Positions 15,069 through 22,112 of a stretch of 64,000 nucleotides of DNA are shown here, piece after piece. Numbering within the stretch: the first letter of the stretch is position 1; each line of letters starts with the position of its first letter. Where the stretch lies: positions 1 to 64,000 of the forward strand of contig JAZQCD010000003.1 of the NCBI GenBank assembly GCA_045546135.1, written 5' to 3'. This DNA is from RUG13409 sp045546135 (GTDB lineage: Bacteria > Bacillota > Clostridia > Peptostreptococcales > Anaerovoracaceae). Under the pieces are notes generated by a model. The model saw nothing but the letters and a program-made list of their open reading frames with translations. It ran no database searches and was not told where the DNA came from. Both the position numbers and the translations under genes were made by a program.

Positions 15069-15497
15069 CTATTCGGTAAGGTCTACTATCTCGTAATTGT
15101 CAAGATAGGATCCAAGTTCTTCTCTGTCTGCAGAGATGCTTACAACGAACTCCACGTCGTGCTCCTTGGAAAGCCTTTCGAGCCTGCAAAGGAAGTCCTC
15201 GAGGTTCTCGATATTTATGTCTGCATACTTGAGTATGCTGTCTATAAAGATGCACTCAAGGTCATGATCCTGGGAGACCACACCATATAAAAAGCCGATG
15301 TACTCATCTACATTAGTGATCGCCTCATAATCATCCATGCTTATGAGTCTGATACTGTATTTGAGATCAGTCGTCAGCCTTGAATTCTTGTTTATAAATA
15401 CTACGCTACCGTTAACTTTCTCCAGGCTGTCATTGGCAAGCTGAACGATCTTTTTTGTCTTTCCACTGCCTTTGTGCCCTATCAATAATCTAACCAT
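15069..15497 (-). CDS. small P-loop NTPase of unknown role
   Basis: A 142-residue protein starting MVRLLIGHKGSGKTKKIV; the Walker A motif (GHKGSGKT) is at residues 6-13. A candidate Walker B (LECIFID) is near residue 80, followed by a helical region and a VVSISADREEL strand. It is a compact ATPase fold reminiscent of thymidine-kinase/RecA-like minimal P-loop proteins, and I cannot assign a reaction. ATG 15497 is chosen because GGCGG lies just upstream; a longer in-frame reading would run into rlmN. It is last in the cvpA-rlmN unit and is followed by a terminator. Confidence 0.75.
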   Translation of the reverse strand: MVRLLIGHKGSGKTKKIVQLANDSLEKVNGSVVFINKNSRLTTDLKYSIRLISMDDYEAITNVDEYIGFLYGVVSQDHDLECIFIDSILKYADINIENLEDFLCRLERLSKEHDVEFVVSISADREELGSYLDNYEIVDLTE

Positions 15498-15565
15498 TGG
15501 AATCACCGCCTTTAGTAATTTTGAAATATCTTCTGTGTCTATTATATCTATCCTATGGCTTCTTC

Positions 15566-16588
15566 TCAAGTGTGTTTTTTCCGAAGTTGCCCGCATGCAG
15601 CATCGATATCCTGCCCAAGAGACCTTCTTACAGTGGCAGGAATGCCTCTTTTTTCAAGTTTTGCAGCAAATGCATTTGCCGCATCCCTGCCTGTTCCCTT
15701 CATATGATTTTCGACAACAGGATTAAGAGGTATGAGGTTCACATGACAAAGAAGTCCTGAAAGAAGCGCTGCAAGTTTCTTTACATCCTCATCTTTGTCA
15801 TTCTTTCCTTCTATGAGCGTATATTCGAAGGTTATGCGCCTTCCTGTCCTTTCGGAGGACTCTTTGCATGCCTTTATGAGATCATCAAGTTTGTTGCTTT
15901 TTGCAACAGGCATGAGACTTGCTCGTTCGCTTTGATCCGCTGCATGAAGCGAGATAGCAAGGTTCACTTGAGGAAAATCAAGAGAAAACTGCCCTATCCT
16001 CTTTATGAGTCCGCTGGTCGATACTGTGATGTTCCTATAGCTTAGACCCACTCCCTCCGGGTCATGAATGAGCCTTAAAAACTCCGCAACATTGTCGTAG
16101 TTGTCAAAGGGTTCGCCCATACCCATAAGCACTATGTGGTTTATATCCTCGCCTGCATCCTTTCTGCAAATGAGATATTCATCAAGCATCTCCCAAGCTT
16201 TTAGGTCTCTTATCTTTCCTCCTATACCTGATGCGCAAAATACGCATCCCATATTGCATCCCACCTGAGTAGATATGCAAAGAGTATTGCCATACTCATA
16301 CTTCATGAATACAGCTTCCACATAGTTGCCGTCGCAAAGCCTTAGGAGATACTTTCTGGTCCCGTCCTTTGATATTTGACTCAGTTCTATAGCTATGCTC
16401 TCAAAACTATACGATGAAGAAAGACTGCTCTTTAGGTCTTTTGAAAGGTCAGTCATCTCATCAAAAGAGAGAGCACCCCTGCATATCCATTTGAATATCT
16501 GCTTTTCTCTGAATGCAGGTTGCCCAAGTTCTTTTAATGCCAGAATTCTTTCTTCTCTTGATAAACTTTTAAAGTTACTGCTTGACAT
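15566..16588 (-). CDS. rlmN: 23S rRNA (A2503-C2)/tRNA (A37) methyltransferase
   Basis: A 340-residue radical SAM enzyme. The cluster motif CNMGCVFCASG is near residues 112-122. An N-terminal accessory domain (SLSREERILALKELGQPAFREKQIFKWI) precedes it, and the glycine-rich GMGEPFDNYDNV block and LISLHAA-type LAISLHAADQ motif follow. The conserved C-terminal Cys that takes part in methyl transfer is present in DIDAACGQLR. It methylates A2503 of 23S rRNA and A37 of some tRNAs. Its ATG overlaps the 3' end of cvpA by 14 bases. Confidence 0.96.
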   Translation of the reverse strand: MSSSNFKSLSREERILALKELGQPAFREKQIFKWICRGALSFDEMTDLSKDLKSSLSSSYSFESIAIELSQISKDGTRKYLLRLCDGNYVEAVFMKYEYGNTLCISTQVGCNMGCVFCASGIGGKIRDLKAWEMLDEYLICRKDAGEDINHIVLMGMGEPFDNYDNVAEFLRLIHDPEGVGLSYRNITVSTSGLIKRIGQFSLDFPQVNLAISLHAADQSERASLMPVAKSNKLDDLIKACKESSERTGRRITFEYTLIEGKNDKDEDVKKLAALLSGLLCHVNLIPLNPVVENHMKGTGRDAANAFAAKLEKRGIPATVRRSLGQDIDAACGQLRKKHT

Positions 16589-17225
16589 TAAGTCCCTTGA
16601 AAAGCTCCTTAAGATCTATTTCCCCTACAAAAGGGAGTTCGATACCTATGACACCTGATGCCTTTGGAACACAGGAATAAAGTATCTTGTATGCTATGCT
16701 TCCGCTGAACTTCTCCGCAAGGAAATCTCCCATGCCTACTCTTACGAATCCGAATACGAGGAGATAGCAAATAAGGAAAGCTGTAACAAATCCAAGGACT
16801 GCTCCAAGTAAAGCATCTGTGCTCTTAATGGCCTTTGCCTGATCTATGGCCTTGCCGATGAGAGTTCCTAAAAAACCTAGGACGATCATGCATATTATGG
16901 CTATGACTACCCAGCAGGCTATCTTGGTCGCAGGAGTCATAAGAGACTTAAGAAGAGTGTCTGTCTGCTCCTGAGTAAGGTCGGAAAAATCTATAGCCCT
17001 CCTTGAAGCAAACTCAAGAAGTTTGTCCGAGATCCTTGGATAAAGGAAGTTGACGACGCTTGGAGTCACCATTGGAGCCGTTATATATCCTATGAAAATG
17101 GATCCTGCTATGACTGCAACGCCTATGATGCTTTTGAAGAAGCCTCTGATGGCGCCTATTATGGCAGCCCCGGCTACAAATACTAGGACTACTATGTCCA
17201 AAATCTGTGCAGAAGTTAAACTCAT
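16575..17225 (-). CDS. CvpA-family membrane protein
   Basis: A 216-residue protein with four hydrophobic segments. The N-terminus LDIVVLVFVAGAAIIGAIRGFFKSI is the typical CvpA start (D-x-x-x...G...GF), and the GAVLGFVTAFLICYLLVFGFVR block matches the later half. CvpA proteins are inner-membrane proteins of unclear mechanism linked to colicin V export and biofilm. GGAGG lies 9 bases ahead of ATG. It heads a unit with rlmN and a P-loop protein. The loop between helices 2 and 3 is longer than in the shortest family members. Confidence 0.82.
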   Translation of the reverse strand: MSLTSAQILDIVVLVFVAGAAIIGAIRGFFKSIIGVAVIAGSIFIGYITAPMVTPSVVNFLYPRISDKLLEFASRRAIDFSDLTQEQTDTLLKSLMTPATKIACWVVIAIICMIVLGFLGTLIGKAIDQAKAIKSTDALLGAVLGFVTAFLICYLLVFGFVRVGMGDFLAEKFSGSIAYKILYSCVPKASGVIGIELPFVGEIDLKELFKGLNVKQ

Positions 17226-17281
17226 TTTTTCATACCTCCGATTGACAATCAGTCAAAGATAAAGTATTATATCACTGTTGC

Positions 17282-17358
17282 GGACGGTTAGCTCAGCTGG
17301 TTAGAGCGCCTGCTTGACGTGCAGGAGGTCGTAGGTTCGAGTCCTATATCGTCCACCA
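17282..17358 (+). tRNA. tRNA-Val (anticodon GAC)
   Basis: Complete cloverleaf of 77 bases with encoded CCA. Acceptor GGACGGT pairs with ATCGTCC (one G-U), the D arm is GCTC/GAGC, the anticodon arm CCTGC-TTGACGT-GCAGG gives anticodon GAC, and the T loop is TTCGAGT. It is followed by a terminator. Parts of it are repeated downstream (see 17497-17549). Confidence 0.96.
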
Positions 17359-17361
17359 GGT

Positions 17362-17391
17362 CCCGATGCGAATAGCACCGGGTTTTTTATT
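17362..17391 (+). terminator. terminator of tRNA-Val
   Basis: Hairpin from CCCGATGC and GCACCGGG with a GAATA loop (one mismatch), then a T6 run. A near-identical copy lies at 17552-17582. Confidence 0.8.
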
Positions 17392-17445
17392 TGTCTAAGG
17401 TACACCTGTAACCTATCACCGATATAGGACGAGAACCTGAACGGG

Positions 17446-17470
17446 CAGAAAGGTCCGGTGGACCTTTCTG
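17446..17470. repeat. perfect 11-bp hairpin in the tRNA-Val spacer
   Basis: CAGAAAGGTCC (17446-17456) and GGACCTTTCTG (17460-17470) with a 3-base loop. There is no T-run. A short inverted echo of the tRNA 3' end (CGATATAGGA, 17420-17429) lies just upstream, so the 17392-17496 spacer is made of fragments that fold back on the tRNA gene. Confidence 0.6.
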
Positions 17471-17496
17471 GTCCGAGCACGCCTGAGGCGAGCGCA

Positions 17497-17549
17497 GGAC
17501 GGTGGATTTTGCCGCAGGCAAAAGACACGAAGTCCTATATCGTCCACCA
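17497..17549 (+). pseudogene. truncated tRNA-Val-like copy (acceptor stem and CCA only)
   Basis: GGACGGT (17497-17503) repeats the tRNA-Val 5' acceptor strand exactly. The segment from 17532 repeats the tRNA 3' end including ATCGTCC-ACCA. D, anticodon and T arms are replaced by one small hairpin TTTTGCC-GCA-GGCAAAA (17507-17523). The 51 bases 17532-17582 match 17341-17391 with three differences, so the terminator was copied too. It is either a decayed tandem tRNA or a minimal tRNA-like RNA. Confidence 0.65.
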
Positions 17550-17551
17550 TG

Positions 17552-17582
17552 CCCCGATGCGAAAAGCACCGGGTTTTTTATT
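17552..17582 (+). terminator. second copy of the tRNA-Val terminator
   Basis: CCCGATGC-GAAAA-GCACCGGG followed by T6; a duplicate of the terminator at 17362-17391. Confidence 0.8.
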
Positions 17583-17594
17583 GCTTCAGTCACA

Positions 17595-17626
17595 TATGCC
17601 CCGGGAGAATAATACCCCCGGGGCAT
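17595..17626. terminator. strong hairpin after the PBP gene
   Basis: ATGCCCCGGG (17595-17604) pairs perfectly with CCCGGGGCAT (17617-17626). It lies 10 bases past the PBP stop codon. No clear T-run follows on either strand, so it may act as a transcript-end stabiliser or a weak terminator. Confidence 0.55.
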
Positions 17627-17635
17627 TGATCTTAA

Positions 17636-20600
17636 TTAAAACAAAAAGTTATTCCATCTAAGAGGGCTTACAAATGCGTTGTTTCCGTCGCCGCCTTCGC
17701 CGCCGGAGTCACCGCCGCCACCTTCGCCGCCGCCGGAATCTCCTCCACCTTCACCGCCGCCTTCGCCGCCGGTACCGGGATTTGGATCATCAGGGTTCGG
17801 GTTATCTGGGTTGTCGGGGTTATCAGGATCATCCGGATTATCAGGATCATCAGGATCTACCGGGTTGTTTGGATCCTCATCCGGATGCTCCTTGTAGTAA
17901 AGACCCAAGAGTTTCTTTGTATCGTACTTTGCATACTTAGCAATAGGAGATACCGGATATGTCTTAGTGTCCTTGTTGTGGATGTGGCAGTAGTAATCAG
18001 GAATATCGTTTTCGCAGTCGTAAAGCCTGTATACGAGCTTGCCCTTTTCTTCATTGCTCAAGCCATAAAGGTTCATGCTTGTAAAGGTCTTTTCCCAAGA
18101 CTGTCCGTTCGGTCTTTGCAGACGAAGCTGAGAAATGACATGTCCCTTTTCCTTGCACTCAGGAGTTGCAAGATATCCGCTGTCGCAGCAGATATCAACT
18201 GTCATCCTTGCCTTTGTGTTGGTCGTTGTAGGTTCAGTGCCGTTTATGAAGACTTCTGTCTTGAGTTCTCCTGACGGAGTCTTGTCGTTTGGAAGAAGTC
18301 CTGTCTTTGTATCTATAGTTCTGTATACAAAGCCTGCATCACCTTTGAGCTCGAAGGTGCCGTAAGGATCCATTGCACCTACAGCTTCCATGATGCTCTT
18401 CCATCCCTTTGTGGTCTCGTTTCCGCTGGCTCCGTCTACATAAAGGTTGTAGTCGCAGCCTGTCCAGAAGGTCGCCGAATACTTTGTTGTAAGACCGCAG
18501 AACCAAAGGTCATAGTTGTCGCTTGTTGTTCCTGTCTTTCCTGCTATCTGCTGGCTTGAAAGCTGAGCATAGTAACCCATTCCGTTCGTACATACGCTCT
18601 TGAGTACATCGAGCATGATAGATGCAACTTCCGTATCGAGTACTCTATGGCTTTCAGGCTGTGATGTGAGTATGACATCGCCGTTAGCATTTGTAACAGT
18701 CGTATAGCAGGTCGGTGAATTGTACACACCGTAGTTTCCTATGGTTGCATATGCTGCGCACATCTGAAGAGGAGAAATACCTGTTACAAGGCCACCGAGA
18801 GCTAAAGCTCCGTTGTTTACGTCATTGTATTCTCCGTCAAGTTTAAGAGTGGTGACTCCGTAGTTTTGAAGCTGCTGTATGCACTCCTCAGCTGAGAGGT
18901 AGTGATCGAATACGCTGACTGCTACGCAGTTCAAGCTCTGCTCGACTCCGTATCTTAAGGATACATGACCTGTATAGATACAGGTACCGTTCCAGTAACG
19001 TGGGTCTGCTTCGGAGTTGAACGGCCAGAGGACTCCGCCATAGGTGGTAGGTGCATCGTCTATTACCGTTGCAACATTGTATACTGTCCTGTGTCCGCCG
19101 TCTGCAGCATTGGCTTTTGCATTGTTGTATCCCTTTTGAAGGGCTGTTGAATATACAGACAAAGGTTTGATCGAGGAACCGGTCTGCCTTGGATTGATAG
19201 CTCTGTTAAAGAGCTTGCTTCCTGAGGTCTGCCTTCCGCCTACCATACAGACTATGTTTCCTGTAGCATTCTCTATGATGACGAAAGCGCCCTGAGGCTG
19301 AATGAGTTCGTCAGAGATGCTGCAGATATCAGGATTGATGTAAACAGAACCGTCTTCGTTAAAGATGAATCTGTTTGCTGAGATGAGTTCTCCGCTATCA
19401 TTGGTATCCGTAAAGAAGGTGGAATCTATGATCAGGTTTCCTGCATCGTCTCTTGTCTTGTATTTTCTGTCTATGAGTATATGTCCGCCTGTGGAGATAT
19501 AGAGTTTGCTTCCCTCTCTTCTGTAGAAAGGCATGAACTCCATAGAGTATTCAACTACATCTCCTGCCTGGGTCCTGAAGAAGTTGAGTCTCTTGTTTGC
19601 ATAGACCAGCATGCTTCCGTCCTCGAGCCACTTGTATTCTGTAGGCTTGAGTGTAAAGGAGAATCTGGTCTCTCCTGTTTCAGGATCTGTCTCCTGGTTG
19701 AAGAGTATGTACTTGTTGTAGAACATTATCTCGTATGTGGACGGAGAAAGGATATTTCCGGGTCCATCATAGATAGTGTTGTCACCTCTCCATGCCCAAG
19801 AAGCATTTGCTGCATCCGGGAAGAGACTGTCATCTGCGAATCTTGCTTCTACATGCTTTTGTATCGCAAGGTTCAGAGTGCTGTTGATGGTAAGTCCGCC
19901 CTTGTATACGAGGTCCCTTGCTTCCTGAGCCGTATATCCGAGCTGGACCTGAAGGTCGTTTATGACCTGGTCTACTACATAGTCAGTAAAGTATGATGTG
20001 ATGACTTCACTGGAGTCTATAGTCATGGATGGATTCATCCTTGATCTTACGAGTTCATGAAGATTTGGCTCCATCTCATCGAATTCAGCTTGAGTAAGGT
20101 GCTCCTGAGCAACCATATTCTTGAGTATGAGCCATACTCTGTCTTCCACAGAATCATCGTAATAAACTGTCCATGTGTCGTTCTTCGTTACAACATCATA
20201 GGCATTCATATCCTCGATCTCTGCTGTAGAAATCCTCTTGAGTGGAGAATACTTACTCGGTGCCTGAGGAAGGGATGCAAGCACAGCAGACTCTATAAGG
20301 TCGATATCCTGTACATCCTTGCTGAAGTATGCCTGAGCAGCTGCCTGAACGCCGTCAGCATTGGAACCTAAGGTGATAGTATTGAGATAAGCTTCAAGGA
20401 TCTGCTCCTTTGACAAAGCTTTTTCAATGATCACCGTATAGTAGGCTTCCTGTATCTTTCTGTGTATACCTTCAAGACCACGTGCCGACTTGGTCTCAGT
20501 CAAGTAGATGTTTCTTGCAAGCTGCTGGGTGATAGTGGAAGTACCGCCTATCCTTGTCTTTCCGAAACTCTTGACATAGTTCCATACAGCACCGACTATT

Positions 20601-21211
20601 CTGACGAAGTTGAATCCGTGGTGCTCGAAGAAGGTCTTGTCCTCTGTACATACAAGAGCCCAGATCATATCTTCCGGAATGTCCTGGTATTCAACGTTGG
20701 TCCTTAAGCTCGAACCTTCATAAACATAAGTAAGAAGGTTTCCGTCTTTATCTAAGATCTCTGAGTTTTCTGTCAGATAGTCATAAAGGTGGGACGGATC
20801 GATCTTGGGAGTCTCATCGATGATACCCTTTACATAAATGAAACCTGCAACTGCTGCTGCAAGACCGAGTATGAGGATGGTGAGGAAGAACCACAGCCAA
20901 AATCTATGCTTTTTCTTCTTCTTTTTCTTCTTTCCTTTTTTACCTTTGGTCTCCGTTTCTTCGGCCTCCTTTGACTCTTCGGCTGCAGCCTGCTGCGCAT
21001 CGACTTCAGCGACTATCTTGTTCCATTCGTCTCTGTCGATGACCGCATCGCCTACGCCTGTACCGTACTCCGGCTGTGCAGCAGCAACGACTACTGTCTC
21101 ACCGCTGAGAGCTGCCTCCTCCACGGAAGATACATCTTCCGCTGGCGCAGCACTCTGGCCGTCAGAAAGGTCCTGCTGCATTGGGTCATAAATTTGTTTT
21201 TCGTTATCCAT
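17636..21211 (-). CDS. class A penicillin-binding protein (PBP1A type)
   Basis: A 1191-residue bifunctional peptidoglycan synthase. It has an acidic cytoplasmic N-terminus, a Lys block (residues 92-101) and one membrane helix (about 103-126). The GT51 glycosyltransferase domain follows, with catalytic Glu190 in CTEDKTFFEHHGF and GGTSTITQQLARN. Next come a linker/ODD-like region and the transpeptidase domain with GSSIKP (nucleophile Ser near residue 678), SLN, and KTG near residue 890. The C-terminus from about residue 1116 is low complexity: D/P/N repeats, then Gly/Glu/Ser repeats, ending SPLRWNNFLF. It is the last gene of smc-ftsY-pbp, with ATG 2 bases after the ftsY stop. Confidence 0.95.
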   Translation of the reverse strand: MDNEKQIYDPMQQDLSDGQSAAPAEDVSSVEEAALSGETVVVAAAQPEYGTGVGDAVIDRDEWNKIVAEVDAQQAAAEESKEAEETETKGKKGKKKKKKKKHRFWLWFFLTILILGLAAAVAGFIYVKGIIDETPKIDPSHLYDYLTENSEILDKDGNLLTYVYEGSSLRTNVEYQDIPEDMIWALVCTEDKTFFEHHGFNFVRIVGAVWNYVKSFGKTRIGGTSTITQQLARNIYLTETKSARGLEGIHRKIQEAYYTVIIEKALSKEQILEAYLNTITLGSNADGVQAAAQAYFSKDVQDIDLIESAVLASLPQAPSKYSPLKRISTAEIEDMNAYDVVTKNDTWTVYYDDSVEDRVWLILKNMVAQEHLTQAEFDEMEPNLHELVRSRMNPSMTIDSSEVITSYFTDYVVDQVINDLQVQLGYTAQEARDLVYKGGLTINSTLNLAIQKHVEARFADDSLFPDAANASWAWRGDNTIYDGPGNILSPSTYEIMFYNKYILFNQETDPETGETRFSFTLKPTEYKWLEDGSMLVYANKRLNFFRTQAGDVVEYSMEFMPFYRREGSKLYISTGGHILIDRKYKTRDDAGNLIIDSTFFTDTNDSGELISANRFIFNEDGSVYINPDICSISDELIQPQGAFVIIENATGNIVCMVGGRQTSGSKLFNRAINPRQTGSSIKPLSVYSTALQKGYNNAKANAADGGHRTVYNVATVIDDAPTTYGGVLWPFNSEADPRYWNGTCIYTGHVSLRYGVEQSLNCVAVSVFDHYLSAEECIQQLQNYGVTTLKLDGEYNDVNNGALALGGLVTGISPLQMCAAYATIGNYGVYNSPTCYTTVTNANGDVILTSQPESHRVLDTEVASIMLDVLKSVCTNGMGYYAQLSSQQIAGKTGTTSDNYDLWFCGLTTKYSATFWTGCDYNLYVDGASGNETTKGWKSIMEAVGAMDPYGTFELKGDAGFVYRTIDTKTGLLPNDKTPSGELKTEVFINGTEPTTTNTKARMTVDICCDSGYLATPECKEKGHVISQLRLQRPNGQSWEKTFTSMNLYGLSNEEKGKLVYRLYDCENDIPDYYCHIHNKDTKTYPVSPIAKYAKYDTKKLLGLYYKEHPDEDPNNPVDPDDPDNPDDPDNPDNPDNPNPDDPNPGTGGEGGGEGGGDSGGGEGGGGDSGGEGGDGNNAFVSPLRWNNFLF

Positions 21212-21213
21212 AC

Positions 21214-22110
21214 CTATTCTCCAAAGATGCTGTCCGAAAACTCTTTCGGATCAAATCTTTCTAAATCAGCTTCTTTTTCCCCCAATCCTACAAATTTAAC
21301 AGGCAGATCGAAATCATCCGCCAGGGTTATAACAATACCGCCTTTGGCACTGCCGTCAAGCTTTGTCAAAACTATGCCGCTAAGGTCTGTAACATCGCCG
21401 AATTCCTTAGCCTGGGATATGGCATTCTTGCCTGTGGTTGCGTCAAGGACAAGAAGTACCTCTTTTGAAGCCTGCGGATACTCTCTTTCGATGACTTTAT
21501 ACATCTTTGAGAGCTCGTTCATGAGGTTCTTTTTGTTCTGAAGCCTGCCGGCTGTGTCTACTATGATGACTTCAGAGCCTCTTGCTTTTGCAGCGGAGAT
21601 GCCGTCGAATATGACAGCCGAAGGATCTGCTCCTTCTCCGTGCTTTATTACAGGAACTCCGAGTCTGTCTCCCCATACGGAAAGCTGCTGGGCAGCTGCT
21701 GCCCTAAAGGTGTCTGCAGCGACGAGGAGGACAGATCTTCCTTCTCCTTTCAATCTGTAAGCAAGCTTTGCGATGGAAGTGGTCTTTCCTACGCCGTTTA
21801 CTCCAATCATGAGGATGATGAGAGGGTAGCTATTTGATAGCTCAAGTCTATCTCTTTTGTCCACCATCTCGCAGACTATCTTCTTTATTTCTTCTCTGGC
21901 GCTCTCTGCGTCCCAGAGGTAGTTGTTTCTGATAGCGTCCCTTAACTTTTCTATTATCTTTTCTGTTGTCTCTACACCTATATCCGATGTGACAAGTATC
22001 TCCTCGAGCTCGTCGAGCATGTCCTCATCAGGGGTAGGCCTTGCTATAAACAGGTCCTCGATCTTTTGTCCGAGCCTTCCGAAGAAGGACCTTTTCTTTT
22101 CAAATGCCAT
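21214..22110 (-). CDS. ftsY: signal recognition particle receptor FtsY
   Basis: A 298-residue SRP-type GTPase with a short N-domain (KIEDLFIARPTPDEDMLDELEEILVTSDIG) and a complete G-domain. G1 is GVNGVGKTT, the I-box carries DTFRAAAAQQL, G3 is DTAGRLQNKKNL and G4 is TKLDGSAKGG. The long acidic A-domain of Proteobacteria is missing, as is usual for Firmicutes. It docks ribosome-SRP complexes at the membrane. It begins 2 bases after smc, with GAGG inside the end of smc, so translation is coupled. Confidence 0.97.
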   Translation of the reverse strand: MAFEKKRSFFGRLGQKIEDLFIARPTPDEDMLDELEEILVTSDIGVETTEKIIEKLRDAIRNNYLWDAESAREEIKKIVCEMVDKRDRLELSNSYPLIILMIGVNGVGKTTSIAKLAYRLKGEGRSVLLVAADTFRAAAAQQLSVWGDRLGVPVIKHGEGADPSAVIFDGISAAKARGSEVIIVDTAGRLQNKKNLMNELSKMYKVIEREYPQASKEVLLVLDATTGKNAISQAKEFGDVTDLSGIVLTKLDGSAKGGIVITLADDFDLPVKFVGLGEKEADLERFDPKEFSDSIFGE

Positions 22111-22112
22111 TA

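Noticed and set aside
17282..17582. tRNA-Val as attachment site of an integrated element
   Set aside because: The duplicated tRNA 3' end would fit att sites, but only about 190 bases lie between the copies and there is no integrase or phage gene. At most it is a scar; kept as a finding but not called as a mobile element.
17301..17626. Overlapping minus-strand ORFs across tRNA-Val and its spacer, one ending in a GGRYRTRTYDLL-type peptide
   Set aside because: This peptide is the translation of the reverse complement of a tRNA 3' end and is a well-known false gene. There are no ribosome sites and the tRNA explains the sequence.
17674..17940. Arg/His-rich and Pro/Ser-rich plus-strand ORFs, and a look of tandem repeats resembling a CRISPR array
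   Set aside because: They are the antisense frames of the low-complexity PBP tail. The repeats are codon-level, of irregular length and without spacers.
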